From: Sclerotinia nivalis
Lineage: Eukaryota > Ascomycota > Leotiomycetes > Helotiales > Sclerotiniaceae
Length of the DNA stretch: 64,000 nt
Reading direction: 5' to 3'
Assembly: GCA_029531795.1 (NCBI GenBank)
Contig: JAPEIS010000017.1
Location: 496,001 to 560,000 of the forward strand
The position numbers were made by a program, and so were the translations under genes. The notes under the pieces are model-generated. The model made no database searches. It was not told the origin of the DNA and saw nothing but the letters and a program-made list of their open reading frames with translations. Of this stretch, positions 47,595 through 58,298 are shown one piece after another; within the stretch, counting starts at the first letter, position 1, and each line of letters starts with the position of its first letter.

Positions 47595-48956
47595 ATGTCA
47601 GACGAGACGTCAACTGCGCCCGAGACTGATTCTCAAATCACCTTCAAGGTCAAGACATCCAGCGATGGAAATCACACAATCACCATGGCAGAAACCGCAT
47701 CAGTTCTCGACCTGAAGACCAAGCTGGCAGGAGATGATTACGAAAAGATTCCAGTCGATCGTCAACGATTAATTTATTCGGGTCGTGTTATGAAGAATGA
47801 GGAACCTCTAAGCACTTACAAGATTAAGGCGGGCAATACAATACATATGGTTAAGAGCGCGCAAAGCAACATGGCCCAGAATGCTGCCAACGCCACAGCT
47901 GGTGCCGCAGCAGGTGTGCCAACAAACATGGCAGCCGGAACTGCGAACAATCCTCTAGCTGGTTTAACAGGTGCTCGATATGCAGGCCAGATGGGCCTTC
48001 CAGGTGCTGAGATGTTTGGCGCAGATGGTGGAGTACGTATACCTTTTGCGGTCAACAATTTGCTGATACTAACATTTTCGCAGATGGGTGCACCTCCGAG
48101 TGAAGATGCGATCGCTCAAATGATGGATGATCCCAATATTCGCCAAACGATGAACGAAGCTCTCAACAACCCAGACCTTGTCAATATGATGATCCAAAAC
48201 ACTCCAATGCTTAGAAATATGCCAAATGCGCGAGAGATGTTACAATCGCCAATGTTCAGAGACATGCTTACAAATCCAAACGCTCTTCGTCAAGCTGCTG
48301 CGATGAGAAGACAAATGGCCGGAGGCGGAGCTGGTGGATTTCCCGCGCCGGGAGTTACGGATACGACACCAGCTGGGGCAGCGGGGAGCACACCAGGAAG
48401 TGGTCAGGCAAACGCACAACCTTTCAACCCTTTTGCGATGCCTGCTGGAGGCGCTGGTAATCCATTCGCATCACTGTTCGGTGGACCGGGAGCAACTGCC
48501 GCTGGTCACACTCCTGCCCAAACTCCCCCACCCGCCGCTTCTGCTGGAGGAACACCGTCAACTGGTACCGATGCCAATCCACCAAATCCTTTCGCTTCAT
48601 TATTTGGAGGGGATGGTGCCGGTGCCGGTGTAGGAGCAGGTGGAGCGGGATTTAATCCATTTCAAGGAATGCCACAACCATCACCAGAACAAATACAACA
48701 AGCAATGGAAATGATGCGAAACGGATCTTTTGGGGATATGTTTGGCGCTGGTGGATTTGGAGGTATGGGTGGAATAGGTGGTGCAGCTCCGGGTGCTCCA
48801 GCAGCTCCAGCAGACACCAGACCACCTGAGGAGAGATACGCCGATCAACTCAGACAATTGAACGACATGGGATTTTTCGATTTTGACAGAAACGTTGAAG
48901 CCCTAAGAAGGAGTGGAGGAAGTGTACAGGGTGCCATCGAGCAATTACTCAGCTAG
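47595..48956 (+). CDS. dsk2: Ubiquilin (UBL-UBA shuttle factor)
   Basis: Model: join(47595..48032, 48084..48956), 436 residues. Residues about 14-85 are a ubiquitin-like domain (ITFKVKTSSDG ... LIYSGRVMKNEEPLSTYKI). A central STI1-like helical part follows (DDPNIRQTMNEALNNPDLVNM, REMLQSPMFRDMLTNP), then a Gly/Ala/Pro-rich linker with FNPFA and NPFASLFGG repeats, and a C-terminal UBA domain (about 392-436, QLNDMGFFDFDRNVEALRRSGGSVQGAIEQL). It carries ubiquitylated clients to the proteasome. A 51-base stretch 48033-48083 with a consensus GTACGT donor and TTTTCGCAG acceptor is taken as an intron, yet it is in frame and free of stops, so retention would add 17 residues. Confidence 0.93.
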   Translation: MSDETSTAPETDSQITFKVKTSSDGNHTITMAETASVLDLKTKLAGDDYEKIPVDRQRLIYSGRVMKNEEPLSTYKIKAGNTIHMVKSAQSNMAQNAANATAGAAAGVPTNMAAGTANNPLAGLTGARYAGQMGLPGAEMFGADGGVRIPFAVNNLLILTFSQMGAPPSEDAIAQMMDDPNIRQTMNEALNNPDLVNMMIQNTPMLRNMPNAREMLQSPMFRDMLTNPNALRQAAAMRRQMAGGGAGGFPAPGVTDTTPAGAAGSTPGSGQANAQPFNPFAMPAGGAGNPFASLFGGPGATAAGHTPAQTPPPAASAGGTPSTGTDANPPNPFASLFGGDGAGAGVGAGGAGFNPFQGMPQPSPEQIQQAMEMMRNGSFGDMFGAGGFGGMGGIGGAAPGAPAAPADTRPPEERYADQLRQLNDMGFFDFDRNVEALRRSGGSVQGAIEQLLS

Positions 48957-50603
48957 ATATTTCTGTGGAGGGGGCAATGTTGATATCAGGATTTTATGGA
49001 GAACCTTCATATTCGCTTTCAAGCAATCACGAGGATTTAATGGCTTCAATGAATTAAGCGCTTTATATCGGGTGTTAAGGGTAACATTATGCTGTTTTTC
49101 CCAAATAATAAAAATATATGGATTGAAGTGACATGGTTGTGTACAGAAAAGACTTATTTTCCATGTGTTTGAAATAAACCATGGTGAAGATGAGGAGAAC
49201 CAACCAATTATCACATTTTACTCTTTACATATTGTGATTTCGCTAGCACGATCAACGCAAGATCTTAGATCTAGACTTGCAAAGGTTAAGACAAGGGAAA
49301 AAGAATCATGAATTAGATTCAAGGTTAAAAAAGCTTGAAAGCTTCTACAGAATTGGCCGTTATTCCTTCTTCCTTCTTCTTCCTTTCCAAGTGTAAGGTA
49401 TAAAACCCTGTTTGCTCCTCGTGGCTTGAAGAAATGGCCCAAGGGGATAGATAGCATGTTAGCATGTTGGCAGGTTAGCATGTTAGTATATTAGTATACT
49501 GGCATGTTAGTATATTAGCATATTAGCATATTAACATATTAACATATTAGTATAATAACATATTAGTATAATAGCATGTTAGCATGTTTGTTTTGTAGCG
49601 AGGTAGAAGCGAGAAATGGGTGGGTGAATACTAGGTGGATAGATGTATGCGCGATGTGTCAGTAGTTAGAACTTAGTTGATGATTCTCGGGTCTTGGATC
49701 ACTTTACGCTGTATAGGTTAATTGTTTGTGGATTTTGATGGGAGGGAGATTTTTGTGTGGGTTCTTTTTTTTTGGATGGGTGGGTTTTCGGGTTTTAGTT
49801 GGGTGTTTTGGTTGGGGAAGGGGAAAAAGGGAAAAATGGGGGGGGGGGAGAATTGAAGTGATCGCTTGCTTTTTTGAGTTGTGTTATTTTTGTTTCTCTA
49901 TGTACCTTTGTTAGATTCTTTTGTCTTTTATCTTTTGTCTTTTGTTCACCCCTTTCAAGAGATGACGCTAGACTAGTATCTCGGGTTATAGCTTTGTTTT
50001 TCATATTCCACTTCTTTGTTGTTATTATCTTTGGTCAAACTCGGAGCTCGAAGCTCGAGGCTAGAAGCTCGAGGTCAAATCAAATCTTCACCCAGCCTTT
50101 AATCTACAGAGTCGAATAACCATCCATGAACAGCTTTGAGATATACACACCGTAGTACGAGACGTTCCTTCCTTCTTATTGATTCAGTATCTATGTAGTA
50201 ACAGCATATGTTCAAGTTCAACGTAGCAGCCTCTACAATATGAGTGGAGTCTAGAGGAGAGAGTATAGGATTATAGTTTTTTTGCTATAGTTGGTTTTTT
50301 GGCCTATTGTCGTCTAATTTGTTTCACCTCGAGTCCTTTACCATTGTTGACTCTCTTTGTCCTACTGTCTTATCCTTATGTGTCTTTCCACTATGGAATT
50401 GGCTGTGTAATCATTGATTCATTTTACCGTAAACTAAGTATCAGAAATGTGAAATTGGCTGTACAGTCATTGAATAAATCGCCCGTACGCTGAGCGAACT
50501 TCTTTAAATAGTTGGTTTTCCCCCAAAAACTCTCCATCTTTCCGTTACAACAACATCTTCCAACGAAACCCTCCAGCAACACTTCACAACGTCCAATCTC
50601 GCA
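48957..50603. other. Intergenic, repeats only
   Basis: About 1.65 kb. Holds the degenerate minisatellite at 49453-49588, an 11-G homopolymer at 49838-49848 that is prone to assembly error, and AGCTCGAAGCTCGAGG repeats near 50044. No gene seen. Confidence 0.5.
49453..49588 (+). repeat. Degenerate 9-10-bp minisatellite
   Basis: About 14 tandem variants of TTAGCATG and TTAGTATAT, drifting from the first to the second form and back. Confidence 0.85.
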
Positions 50604-53354
50604 ATGGTCGATAATATCACGCATGTTGAAAAGGGCATTAGTGGGGGACCTGGAGACACTTCTGAAAGTTCTGTCAAGATTCCATTCAACAATTTCAGAG
50701 ATGGAAGCAACATTCGACAGGGATTTCTGGACTCGGATGCAATTGAAGACATTCCTGAACCCTCAGAAGGCACTTTAGAAGGCTTACGACAATGTACACA
50801 GTTTATCAGCTCTGCTTCCACAATCATCACCGGCGGCGATATCTCCTTACAAGCCTCAGCCTTACTACCTGCTTCAGAGTCAGTAAAATCTTCTTGCTGG
50901 GAGACCGTGAGCGGTTATGGTTCTACGAGCGAATGCGATTCTCAAGAATCATTTACGACATACAAACACAAAGTCGTTCAGTTATGTCATGATATCGGTC
51001 TGGGTGAGCCCTCGAAGGTAGAGTGCATGAAGGAAGGTGCTCACAATAGACTCATCTGTCTTTCACTTCCTTCTAAGAATAATCAAGACTATGTTCTTCG
51101 TATTCCTCGAATACCTGTAGAGCGTGATAACACGAGAGATCAGGCTGCGGTTCTGCATTATCTTGCCCCGTTGATACCAATTCCCATTGTCATGGCCTTC
51201 GATTCCACTTCAAATAATGCCATTGATAATCAGTATGTGCTTCAAGAAAAGCTCAGGGGAACCAACGCCATGGAAGTTTATTATGACTTGCCTTTGAAAG
51301 AGAAACTTGAGTTCGTTGAACTTATAGCTGATGTCATGACGAAGTTGAACACTTTGAAGACTGTTCGACCTGGGCAATTCATTGCGGGCCCTTCCATGCC
51401 TTCTTTCTCGCATGAGCCATTTACGGTTCCTGTCGATGTTGAAATTACCGGTTGTCGACTTGACAGAGAGGAGCAATCTCTTGCATCACAATTTAAGTAT
51501 ATTTTTGAAACTCGTAAAAAGCACGACACGAACAATGATGTAAAACACTCGAAGAGTGTGTGGGACGGTCTCTCAGAAATTGCGAGGCTAATGGAAAGAG
51601 CCCGAGTCATCTCTGAAACCGACACCGATTGTGTTGTGTGGCACCGGGACCTTGCATTCCACAATATTTTAGTCGAAAAGCAAGTAAACGGTAAGTGGGC
51701 CGTAACTGGCGTGCTCGATTGGGACGCACTTCTGTCAGTACCGTTGGTTATGACCAGAGCTCCTCCTGTGTGGCTTTGGGTCAAAGGAAACGACATTCGA
51801 TCATCTCAGAAACTAACTACGGACGAGCTTCTTATCAAAGATCATTACGACAAGATCATGCAACAGACAGATCCAAGTTATCTAGAGGATGCATATGGCC
51901 GAGGGGTATGGATTCGACGACTGGCACAATTTGCTCTTTATGAATATCCCACCCGCTCTAAATTTTTTAAGCTATATCTGGAGTGGAAGAAACAATTTGA
52001 TGAACTCATGGAACTTCGTACAGTCACAAGCCAATCTTCTACCTCTAGATTCGAGCAGGAAGAATTTCATACATACCAGCTAAAGGTCATCCAACTATGC
52101 CGCGATATTGGGCTTGGTGAACCATTGGAACTGCAGCGCATCCATGGTGGCGATTCTAATAGAGTCGTCGGTATCACGATTCCTGGAAACTCCGGAGATC
52201 GACATTTTATCTTGCGGATTCCACGCTGGCAAATGTCGGACGACGAGACTTACCTTCTCCGAGACCAAATTGCAGCAATTCTCACTCTCCGCCAATACGC
52301 ATTCCTCGGCGCTCCCGAGATCGCAGCTGTTGATACTACATTGACAAATGTTATCGAATGTCAGTACGTTCTTCAACATAAGCTCCCGGGTAAATCCTTG
52401 CAGGAAATGCTTTATCAACTCTCTTTACACCAAAAGCTCGAAATCACAACTACGGTAGCTCAGTTTTTACTCGAGATGGAGAAGATATCCTTTCGCAAAC
52501 CTGGTTATCTGGCCGGCACACAAAGTCTGCCCTGGACTTCTACCTCAATTGACACTTGTACCTCGCAGCCTACAATATCTGCTTTTCGCTTGTATATGTA
52601 TGACACCGAGGTCCCTACCTTTGAGAGCGAGCCCTTACCATCCTTGATTCGCAGAATGTTGACTGCACAATTTGAGCAACGCGATAATGACTATGATAGA
52701 CCAATTTTCCGAAGATTTCTTTGTATCTTGAATGAAATGGTCAAGGCATCTCTGTTCAACGATTCCGACTCAAAGAATTTTCTGTGGCATTGGGATATTG
52801 GTGCTCGACACATTTTTGTTGCTGGAGCGGAAACGCCCCCAGTATCCGATAGCTCCTCTCTGCCTCATTCCACACGCACTAACAATATGGGCGACACAGA
52901 TGAGTATTCGATCAACGGAGAATCTTCACATGATGCACCTAATGCGACAGAGAAGCTGCAACTTATGGATGGCGGATGGAAGGTCACTGGTGTGATTGAC
53001 TGGGATGAGGTAATGTCTGTGCCATTAGTTCTCTCTCGACAGCCAAGGACATGGCTATGGATCGATGATAAAAAGCGTGGATGGCATTGGAGTCACAATT
53101 ACGACACCCCTCTTAAACGAGAGCTCACCTCGGAGGAGCTTACTATCAAAGACCGTTTTGATCAAGTTATGCAGCAGGCAGACCCTTCATACCTTGATGA
53201 CACATATGGTAGAGGCGTTTGGATCCGAGGGATTTTTAGATTTGCGCAGGATGGTTTTGTTGATAATAGAGATTATGGGAGATGTGAAAAGTTTGTGGAG
53301 GACTGGGACAGGTACTACAGTGGTCTGCATTCTGACACGGTATCTAGTGATTAA
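50604..53354 (+). CDS. Tandem double APH-family kinase-like protein
   Basis: Intronless, 916 residues. Two homologous halves each begin with a similar block (CHDIGLGEPSKVE near residue 130; CRDIGLGEPLELQ near 500) and carry a full aminoglycoside-phosphotransferase fold (PF01636 type). Half 1 has HRDLAFHN (His347, Asp349, Asn354) and LDWD (Asp372), the intact catalytic and Mg2+ residues. Half 2 has HWDIGARH (His729, Asp731, with His736 where Asn belongs) and IDWDE (Asp799), with about 45 acidic, polar residues inserted between them. Thus half 1 looks active and half 2 degenerate. Both halves end in VPLV...WLW and a DPSYL.DAYGRGVWIR block. The N-terminal 120 residues are low complexity. Small molecule or protein substrate unknown. 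Fungal APH proteins are often expanded families. Confidence 0.85.
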   Translation: MVDNITHVEKGISGGPGDTSESSVKIPFNNFRDGSNIRQGFLDSDAIEDIPEPSEGTLEGLRQCTQFISSASTIITGGDISLQASALLPASESVKSSCWETVSGYGSTSECDSQESFTTYKHKVVQLCHDIGLGEPSKVECMKEGAHNRLICLSLPSKNNQDYVLRIPRIPVERDNTRDQAAVLHYLAPLIPIPIVMAFDSTSNNAIDNQYVLQEKLRGTNAMEVYYDLPLKEKLEFVELIADVMTKLNTLKTVRPGQFIAGPSMPSFSHEPFTVPVDVEITGCRLDREEQSLASQFKYIFETRKKHDTNNDVKHSKSVWDGLSEIARLMERARVISETDTDCVVWHRDLAFHNILVEKQVNGKWAVTGVLDWDALLSVPLVMTRAPPVWLWVKGNDIRSSQKLTTDELLIKDHYDKIMQQTDPSYLEDAYGRGVWIRRLAQFALYEYPTRSKFFKLYLEWKKQFDELMELRTVTSQSSTSRFEQEEFHTYQLKVIQLCRDIGLGEPLELQRIHGGDSNRVVGITIPGNSGDRHFILRIPRWQMSDDETYLLRDQIAAILTLRQYAFLGAPEIAAVDTTLTNVIECQYVLQHKLPGKSLQEMLYQLSLHQKLEITTTVAQFLLEMEKISFRKPGYLAGTQSLPWTSTSIDTCTSQPTISAFRLYMYDTEVPTFESEPLPSLIRRMLTAQFEQRDNDYDRPIFRRFLCILNEMVKASLFNDSDSKNFLWHWDIGARHIFVAGAETPPVSDSSSLPHSTRTNNMGDTDEYSINGESSHDAPNATEKLQLMDGGWKVTGVIDWDEVMSVPLVLSRQPRTWLWIDDKKRGWHWSHNYDTPLKRELTSEELTIKDRFDQVMQQADPSYLDDTYGRGVWIRGIFRFAQDGFVDNRDYGRCEKFVEDWDRYYSGLHSDTVSSD

Positions 53355-53742
53355 GGGATGTGGTACCATAGACCAATAGTATTCCACCCTTCAAATATTT
53401 ATTGTTATTAAAAAAAAATCGAATACTGATCATATTTCATATTTAAATTCAAGTTTTTTCTTAACTTCCCGATCATTTTCTAGCTCATTTCGTTTAAATT
53501 AGCCCCCTTTCTCACTCACTCTCTTATCATCATCGTATCATCGTCTACCTTCGTCATCTACCCTCGCCATCTACTCTAACTCATTGTTATCTCTACACTG
53601 AAAATATTGAAAGAAAGTAAACTTAAGAGATATTATAATTCCTTTTTCGAAATCATCATATATAGTCCAAAATTGAATTATGTATTTATGAAATAGTGAT
53701 TTTTTAGTTCAATTAGAAGATATTAAATGATTTTAATAGATA
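53355..53742. other. AT-rich flank of the transposon
   Basis: About 390 bases, AT-rich, with ATCATC/TCGTC repeats near 53530. No gene. Confidence 0.5.
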
Positions 53743-53802
53743 TAACGTGGTTTATCAGTGTGCGGGTCATATCAGTGTGTGGGTCACTTTCACCTCAATT
53801 CA
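53743..53802 (+). repeat. Left terminal inverted repeat (60 bp)
   Basis: Exact reverse complement of 55539-55598. Contains two adjacent copies of TATCAGTGTGYGGGTCA (53753-53769 and 53770-53786), differing at one base, which are likely transposase-binding sites. Confidence 0.95.
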
Positions 53803-54001
53803 CTCTTTCAAACCCATATTATTCAACAATAATTAAATCAATTGATTAAAATTATAAAGATTCTAATAATCTAGAATCTATTACATTATTTTGACAAGTC
53901 CTTATATTATACCTAATCTTTCTACACTTACTACAGCATCGACTAGAAGATGCTTCCCTATTAGAATTCCCCCCTTTTTGATATTCGTCGTATTGAATCT
54001 G

Positions 54002-55500
54002 AATATCAACCTCTTGCTAAGATAATATATCAATAACCTTTTGTCCAGTAAGCACTCCTCCTTGACGTAATTGAGTTTTTTTTGCGCGTCGATGCTTGTT
54101 TAATACCTCATTTGTTGTCCGAAGTATACGAATCTCTGTATTTAAAAGTGTATTTTTATGTGCTAATCTCTCTGTACCCTTAGCTAAAGCTAATATAGTC
54201 TCGAATATAAGTGTAAAAGAGCTTGATTGATGATAAATCATTCGAGATCTTACTAAAGTCGATTGTGAAAGAGCTTCAGTTGGATTATAAAGGGTTTGAG
54301 AAGTCTATAAATCTTGATCGAAAAAGGGGGGAGTAGATATGCGAATTCGAATATCTAGTTTCGAAAGTACAGCTTCAGGATCAAATAGTATTAAATCTGT
54401 TCCTCGAAACCCTGATTTCATATTCTGAATCGTAATTGATTCTTGGTATACAGCTTTGAAAACTATAAAGAATTCAACTTTCGAAATATAATTGATATAT
54501 GCCTTGATAAACCCATCAATTTGAGTACTATATGAATGTTTCAGGTTGCTAAAACAGCCAATATCAAGTAGTTGAGTTAAATGACTTGAATGTAATGGTA
54601 ATTTTAAATAGATAATATCATTCTCTTTGCAATACGACTGAAAAGGTACTGATTCATAACTTTCATATCTATTTAGTACCAACATTCGATATTTGCCCTT
54701 TTTTCGATTCTTAGTATACTTATCGAAGTGTTTCAACCATTCTAAACCTGTCTCATTGTTTATCCATCTATTAGATGTAGATTTAATAGCCCATTCCACA
54801 GAAAAGTTGGTTTCGGTATACCAATTGGAAAGATGAATCTATCCTTGAACCATTAGAAATGAGAGTATAGTTTCACCCTCCCCATTTCCACATATTATTA
54901 TTGTAGTCTATTCTCGATTGCCTAATTGTACTGATTTACTTCTACTGCATCTCTCAACACTAATGACAACTATTACAACACATATAATCCCCATCATAAA
55001 ACCTGTTTCGTCGAAATTGTAAAAATCGCTATCGAGAATACTATATTTCGCTTGTATATTCGAAACCAATCGAAACCACTTTTCAATAAGCTTAGGATCT
55101 TCACGAAAAGCTCTTTAAAAATCATAAACACAACTAAAACACATCTTTAATTCGATTCGATGCTTTATGAATCGATACACCCAGAACTTCCCAACACACT
55201 TTGCACCCCTCGATTCAAAAATATAATTCACCATATCTTCCACATTTCTAAATTTAGATGGAAATCCTCTCATATCCATATCGAATATATACTCAGAAAT
55301 GATATTCTCTTCTAATTCTGAAAAATTATAAGATTTAGATCGATATTCGGAGCAAAGAGTAAAACCATTAATTCTACACTATAATATTGTATTCGAGATA
55401 TTATACATCTTCGCAACTTTTCGAATACTTATTTTTTTGTCTTTTTGAATAACTTCGATAGCAAGGAGTATACAGGCTTCTTGGTTATTCGAATTCATTA
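54002..55500 (-). pseudogene. Pogo-type DDE transposase, RIP-like inactivated
   Basis: Read from 55500 downward: an N-terminal helix-turn-helix start MNSNNQEACILLAIE...SIRKVAKMYNIS, stop codons, then FYNFDETGF with the first catalytic Asp kept (near 55010), then WINNETGLEWLKHFDK, then LVLNRYESYES where the family has L-D-G-H-G-S-H, then HSSHLTQLLDIGCF with the third catalytic residue kept, and a Lys/Arg-rich coiled C terminus (KHRRAKKTQLRQGG) in 54017-54241. In the second active-site block all five differences (Asp to Asn, Gly to Arg, His to Tyr, Gly to Glu, His to Tyr) are single G-to-A or C-to-T changes. The catalytic Asp is therefore lost and the gene is dead. Length matches roughly 500-550 residues when whole. 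Confidence 0.88.
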
Positions 55501-55538
55501 TAGATTGTTGATAAAACGCGTGTTGAAAGAGAAGAGAT

Positions 55539-55598
55539 TGAATTGAGGTGAAAGTGACCCACACACTGATATGACCCGCACACTGATAAACCACGTTA
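55539..55598 (-). repeat. Right terminal inverted repeat (60 bp)
   Basis: Matches the left repeat at all 60 positions when reversed; identity stops abruptly at the next inner base. Confidence 0.95.
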
Positions 55599-55600
55599 TA

Positions 55601-57906
55601 ACAACAATAATATAATGAAATGATTTCATAATTCGTTGATTTAATGAAATAACTAAATAGAGATAACTTCACTTTTATAATTATTATAGCGTTAGACCGG
55701 ATCTTATTTATTTTTTCCTGTATATCATATTCTTTTGTACAATTTTGAGAATTCAGTTTTGTGGTGATTTCGGACTTTTCTACAATCAAATTAGCTATAG
55801 TTATAGACGGAAAAAATCCGTATCTGATAATCTGATTTTAGTCATGATTTATGGTTGAGAAAGTATCTTTGGGGCAAGGATAAGTCTTTTCTCTTCCTTC
55901 AAACAGATACAACCCGGTTGTGATAAAACTATAGGCTGACAGCGAGCTGCGATTAATCTTTATGGCAATAAAACGTATCTAAGCACAATGCCAAATAACT
56001 CAGAAAATAACTACGTTTTTCTAAGCCGTAAAAGACTGAGAACATAGCAAGCATAGAGGTGTTATTTGATCATCACCTGTTTTTAGAGGGGTAAGATTTT
56101 AGCATGTCTTCACAATAACTTTGTTCATATGAAAAGGCTAGTCAGATTGTGGACCAAACTCCATCAATTAGTAATCCTCATAGACTAATCCACAGAGCAA
56201 TAGTTGTGTCCAAAATCCACTAGGTATATTGCCATACTATTTCAGACTTCCCACCCATACATAGTTCAAGCTGTATCGTAAGAAACGAAATCGTACCGGT
56301 ACCAGCTGGAATACTTTCCATCCTTCATAACCTCTCCATACCATTATACTCAGCCATCCCCTGCTCTTAGATCCACACAAAGACAGCAGCTGTTTCAGTA
56401 CCAACCGACTGTATCAACGATCTATTTCTGTCCTCTTTATGCTATTGTCAAAGCTCAACCCTAACCACGATAAATAATATCCTCTAATCACACATATCTA
56501 CTTCACTCTTTGAGCTTCTTGGCCTTTCCCCCCTAGCTTTCTCCACTGAACCCTTTTTCTTGCGCGTCTTTTCTGCTAGGAACCCTCTACAACTTCTCTA
56601 CCTTAGCTTTACAACGCTTGCAGTCTAATTATCCGATGCATATATCCCTCAGCAAGTATTATTCATGCAATAGGTCACCCCTCGGGGATCCACCAACTCT
56701 ATAATTTCTCTACATATTGTGAAAGAGGTAGATCGAGATATGTGCATCCCGATAACACACTGCGAAGGGGAATAGGATACGAATTGATCAGATTACATTG
56801 TATAAACTTCGAATAATAAAACTAATATGAATAACAATAGATTGGGGTTGTATATAGTGGGTATACAAAAAGACTAATGAAAACGATTGATTATTCTAAA
56901 AGGAAAAACGAAGCCTTCTCTTTATATTTAATTACAAAGGATCATATAATCTAATGCCTATGAACTAGTTATGTATATGACCCCCTAGCAATCCAACTTT
57001 CTCACAATATCTAAATTATCCGCCTTCGTGACTTATCAACGGTATATCAACATCACTCCTTAGGTCTATGCGGTCTTAGTCCAAGCAACTACTATAAGTC
57101 TTATGATCATAGTTATGACTGTGGGAGATCGTGGTACAACATCCAACCCTTTTTCCTTCTCCGTCTTTCGCTGATTGATAAGTCACCAGGGCAACTTCGA
57201 GATTACAATTTCTCAACTATAACTTACCAATAATAAGCTCTCAAACTCTCAATCAAGGAATACAACCGCCCATTACCTAAACCACAATCTCACAGCTACA
57301 GCCTATCTTTCATATTAACACAACTAGGCAGTCAAAACCTCGAGGTCTTACAATAATCAATAGACAATTTTCGTCAGCATGACCGAAAGGCCAGGACCTC
57401 TAAGCCCCAGGGGCTGCAGCTGGACCAAGTTGAGTTATGAAACTGCAAAGATCTTCCAGCTATTCTGTCAGTCTAAATAAACCAAATATATCACATCTAA
57501 GATTGCATGAAATGTTAAATTGCTCTACAGTCTTATATGAGTCCGGTCATTATGGGAATTTTTCGCTAAAACCCCTTTTTCGAGGCTAACCTACCCATAT
57601 ACACCTTCATAATTTTCCAGTCTAATTAAATCAACACGACTATCTGAATCTATCATTTATTTTACACAAATACATTCACTGTAAATTTAGGCTATGCATA
57701 TCTCAATTACACCATCATTTTCATCATTAGGTACAGGTGTGAGTGGCGATGTGTTTCCATTTTAACCTCAATAAGGTGATCAATCTCTATTACTAAAGCT
57801 TGTGGTTAAAAAACCATACACCATTACAAAGTAGCCGAGATCTTCTGTAATATTTAGTTTATCGCTGGGACTACTCCCTTCTACGCAGCACAACCTCTCC
57901 GTAAAC
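55601..57906. other. Gene-poor region right of the transposon
   Basis: About 2.3 kb. No open frame above background, no second transposon end, no tRNA seen. Moderately AT-rich. Confidence 0.5.
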
Positions 57907-58222
57907 ATCACATCTTGCGATTCTTCTATTGCAACAAACCTTTCCATTAACATCCATCACAACAAGATCCCTCCATAATCATCACATCTTTCCATCAACT
58001 TCCATTACAAAAACATTCCCTTATAATCATCACATCTTACCACTCTTCTATCGCAACAAACCTTTCCATCAACTTCCATCACAACAAGATCCCTCCATAA
58101 TATCATCACATCTTTCCATCAACTCCCATTACAACAGCATCCCTATATAATCATCACATCTCGAGACCCTCCTATCGTAATAGACCTTTCCATCAACATT
58201 CATCACAACAACATCCCCCCGC
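57907..58222 (+). repeat. Higher-order tandem repeat (A-B units, about 122-124 bp)
   Basis: Units begin ATCACATCT. They alternate long (57907-57980, 58029-58104, 58153 on) and short (57981-58028, 58105-58152; 48 bp each). Long units resemble each other more than the short ones, so the repeating module is a long-short pair, about two and a half copies. It lies just upstream of the Cys/His-rich gene. Confidence 0.85.
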
Positions 58223-58298
58223 ATACTCGCGCACTCGATCACGAGGCACATTACCGATCACTACTTTACTACATCTCACTACAAGTAAAACATCCACA

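Larger units (their letters stand above)
53743..55598. mobile_element. Pogo/Fot1-like Tc1-mariner DNA transposon, degraded
   Basis: 1856-bp element with perfect 60-bp terminal inverted repeats beginning TAACGTGG and flanked on both sides by TA (53741-53742 and 55599-55600), the Tc1/mariner target duplication. One transposase reading on the minus strand fills the inside but is broken by stops and shifts. Composition is AT-rich and the changes are mostly C:G to T:A, as left by repeat-induced point mutation. Ends are intact, so it could still be moved by a related transposase. Confidence 0.93.

Noticed and set aside
57907..58222. CRISPR-like regular repeats
   Set aside because: Units are contiguous with no unique spacers, and the DNA is eukaryotic.
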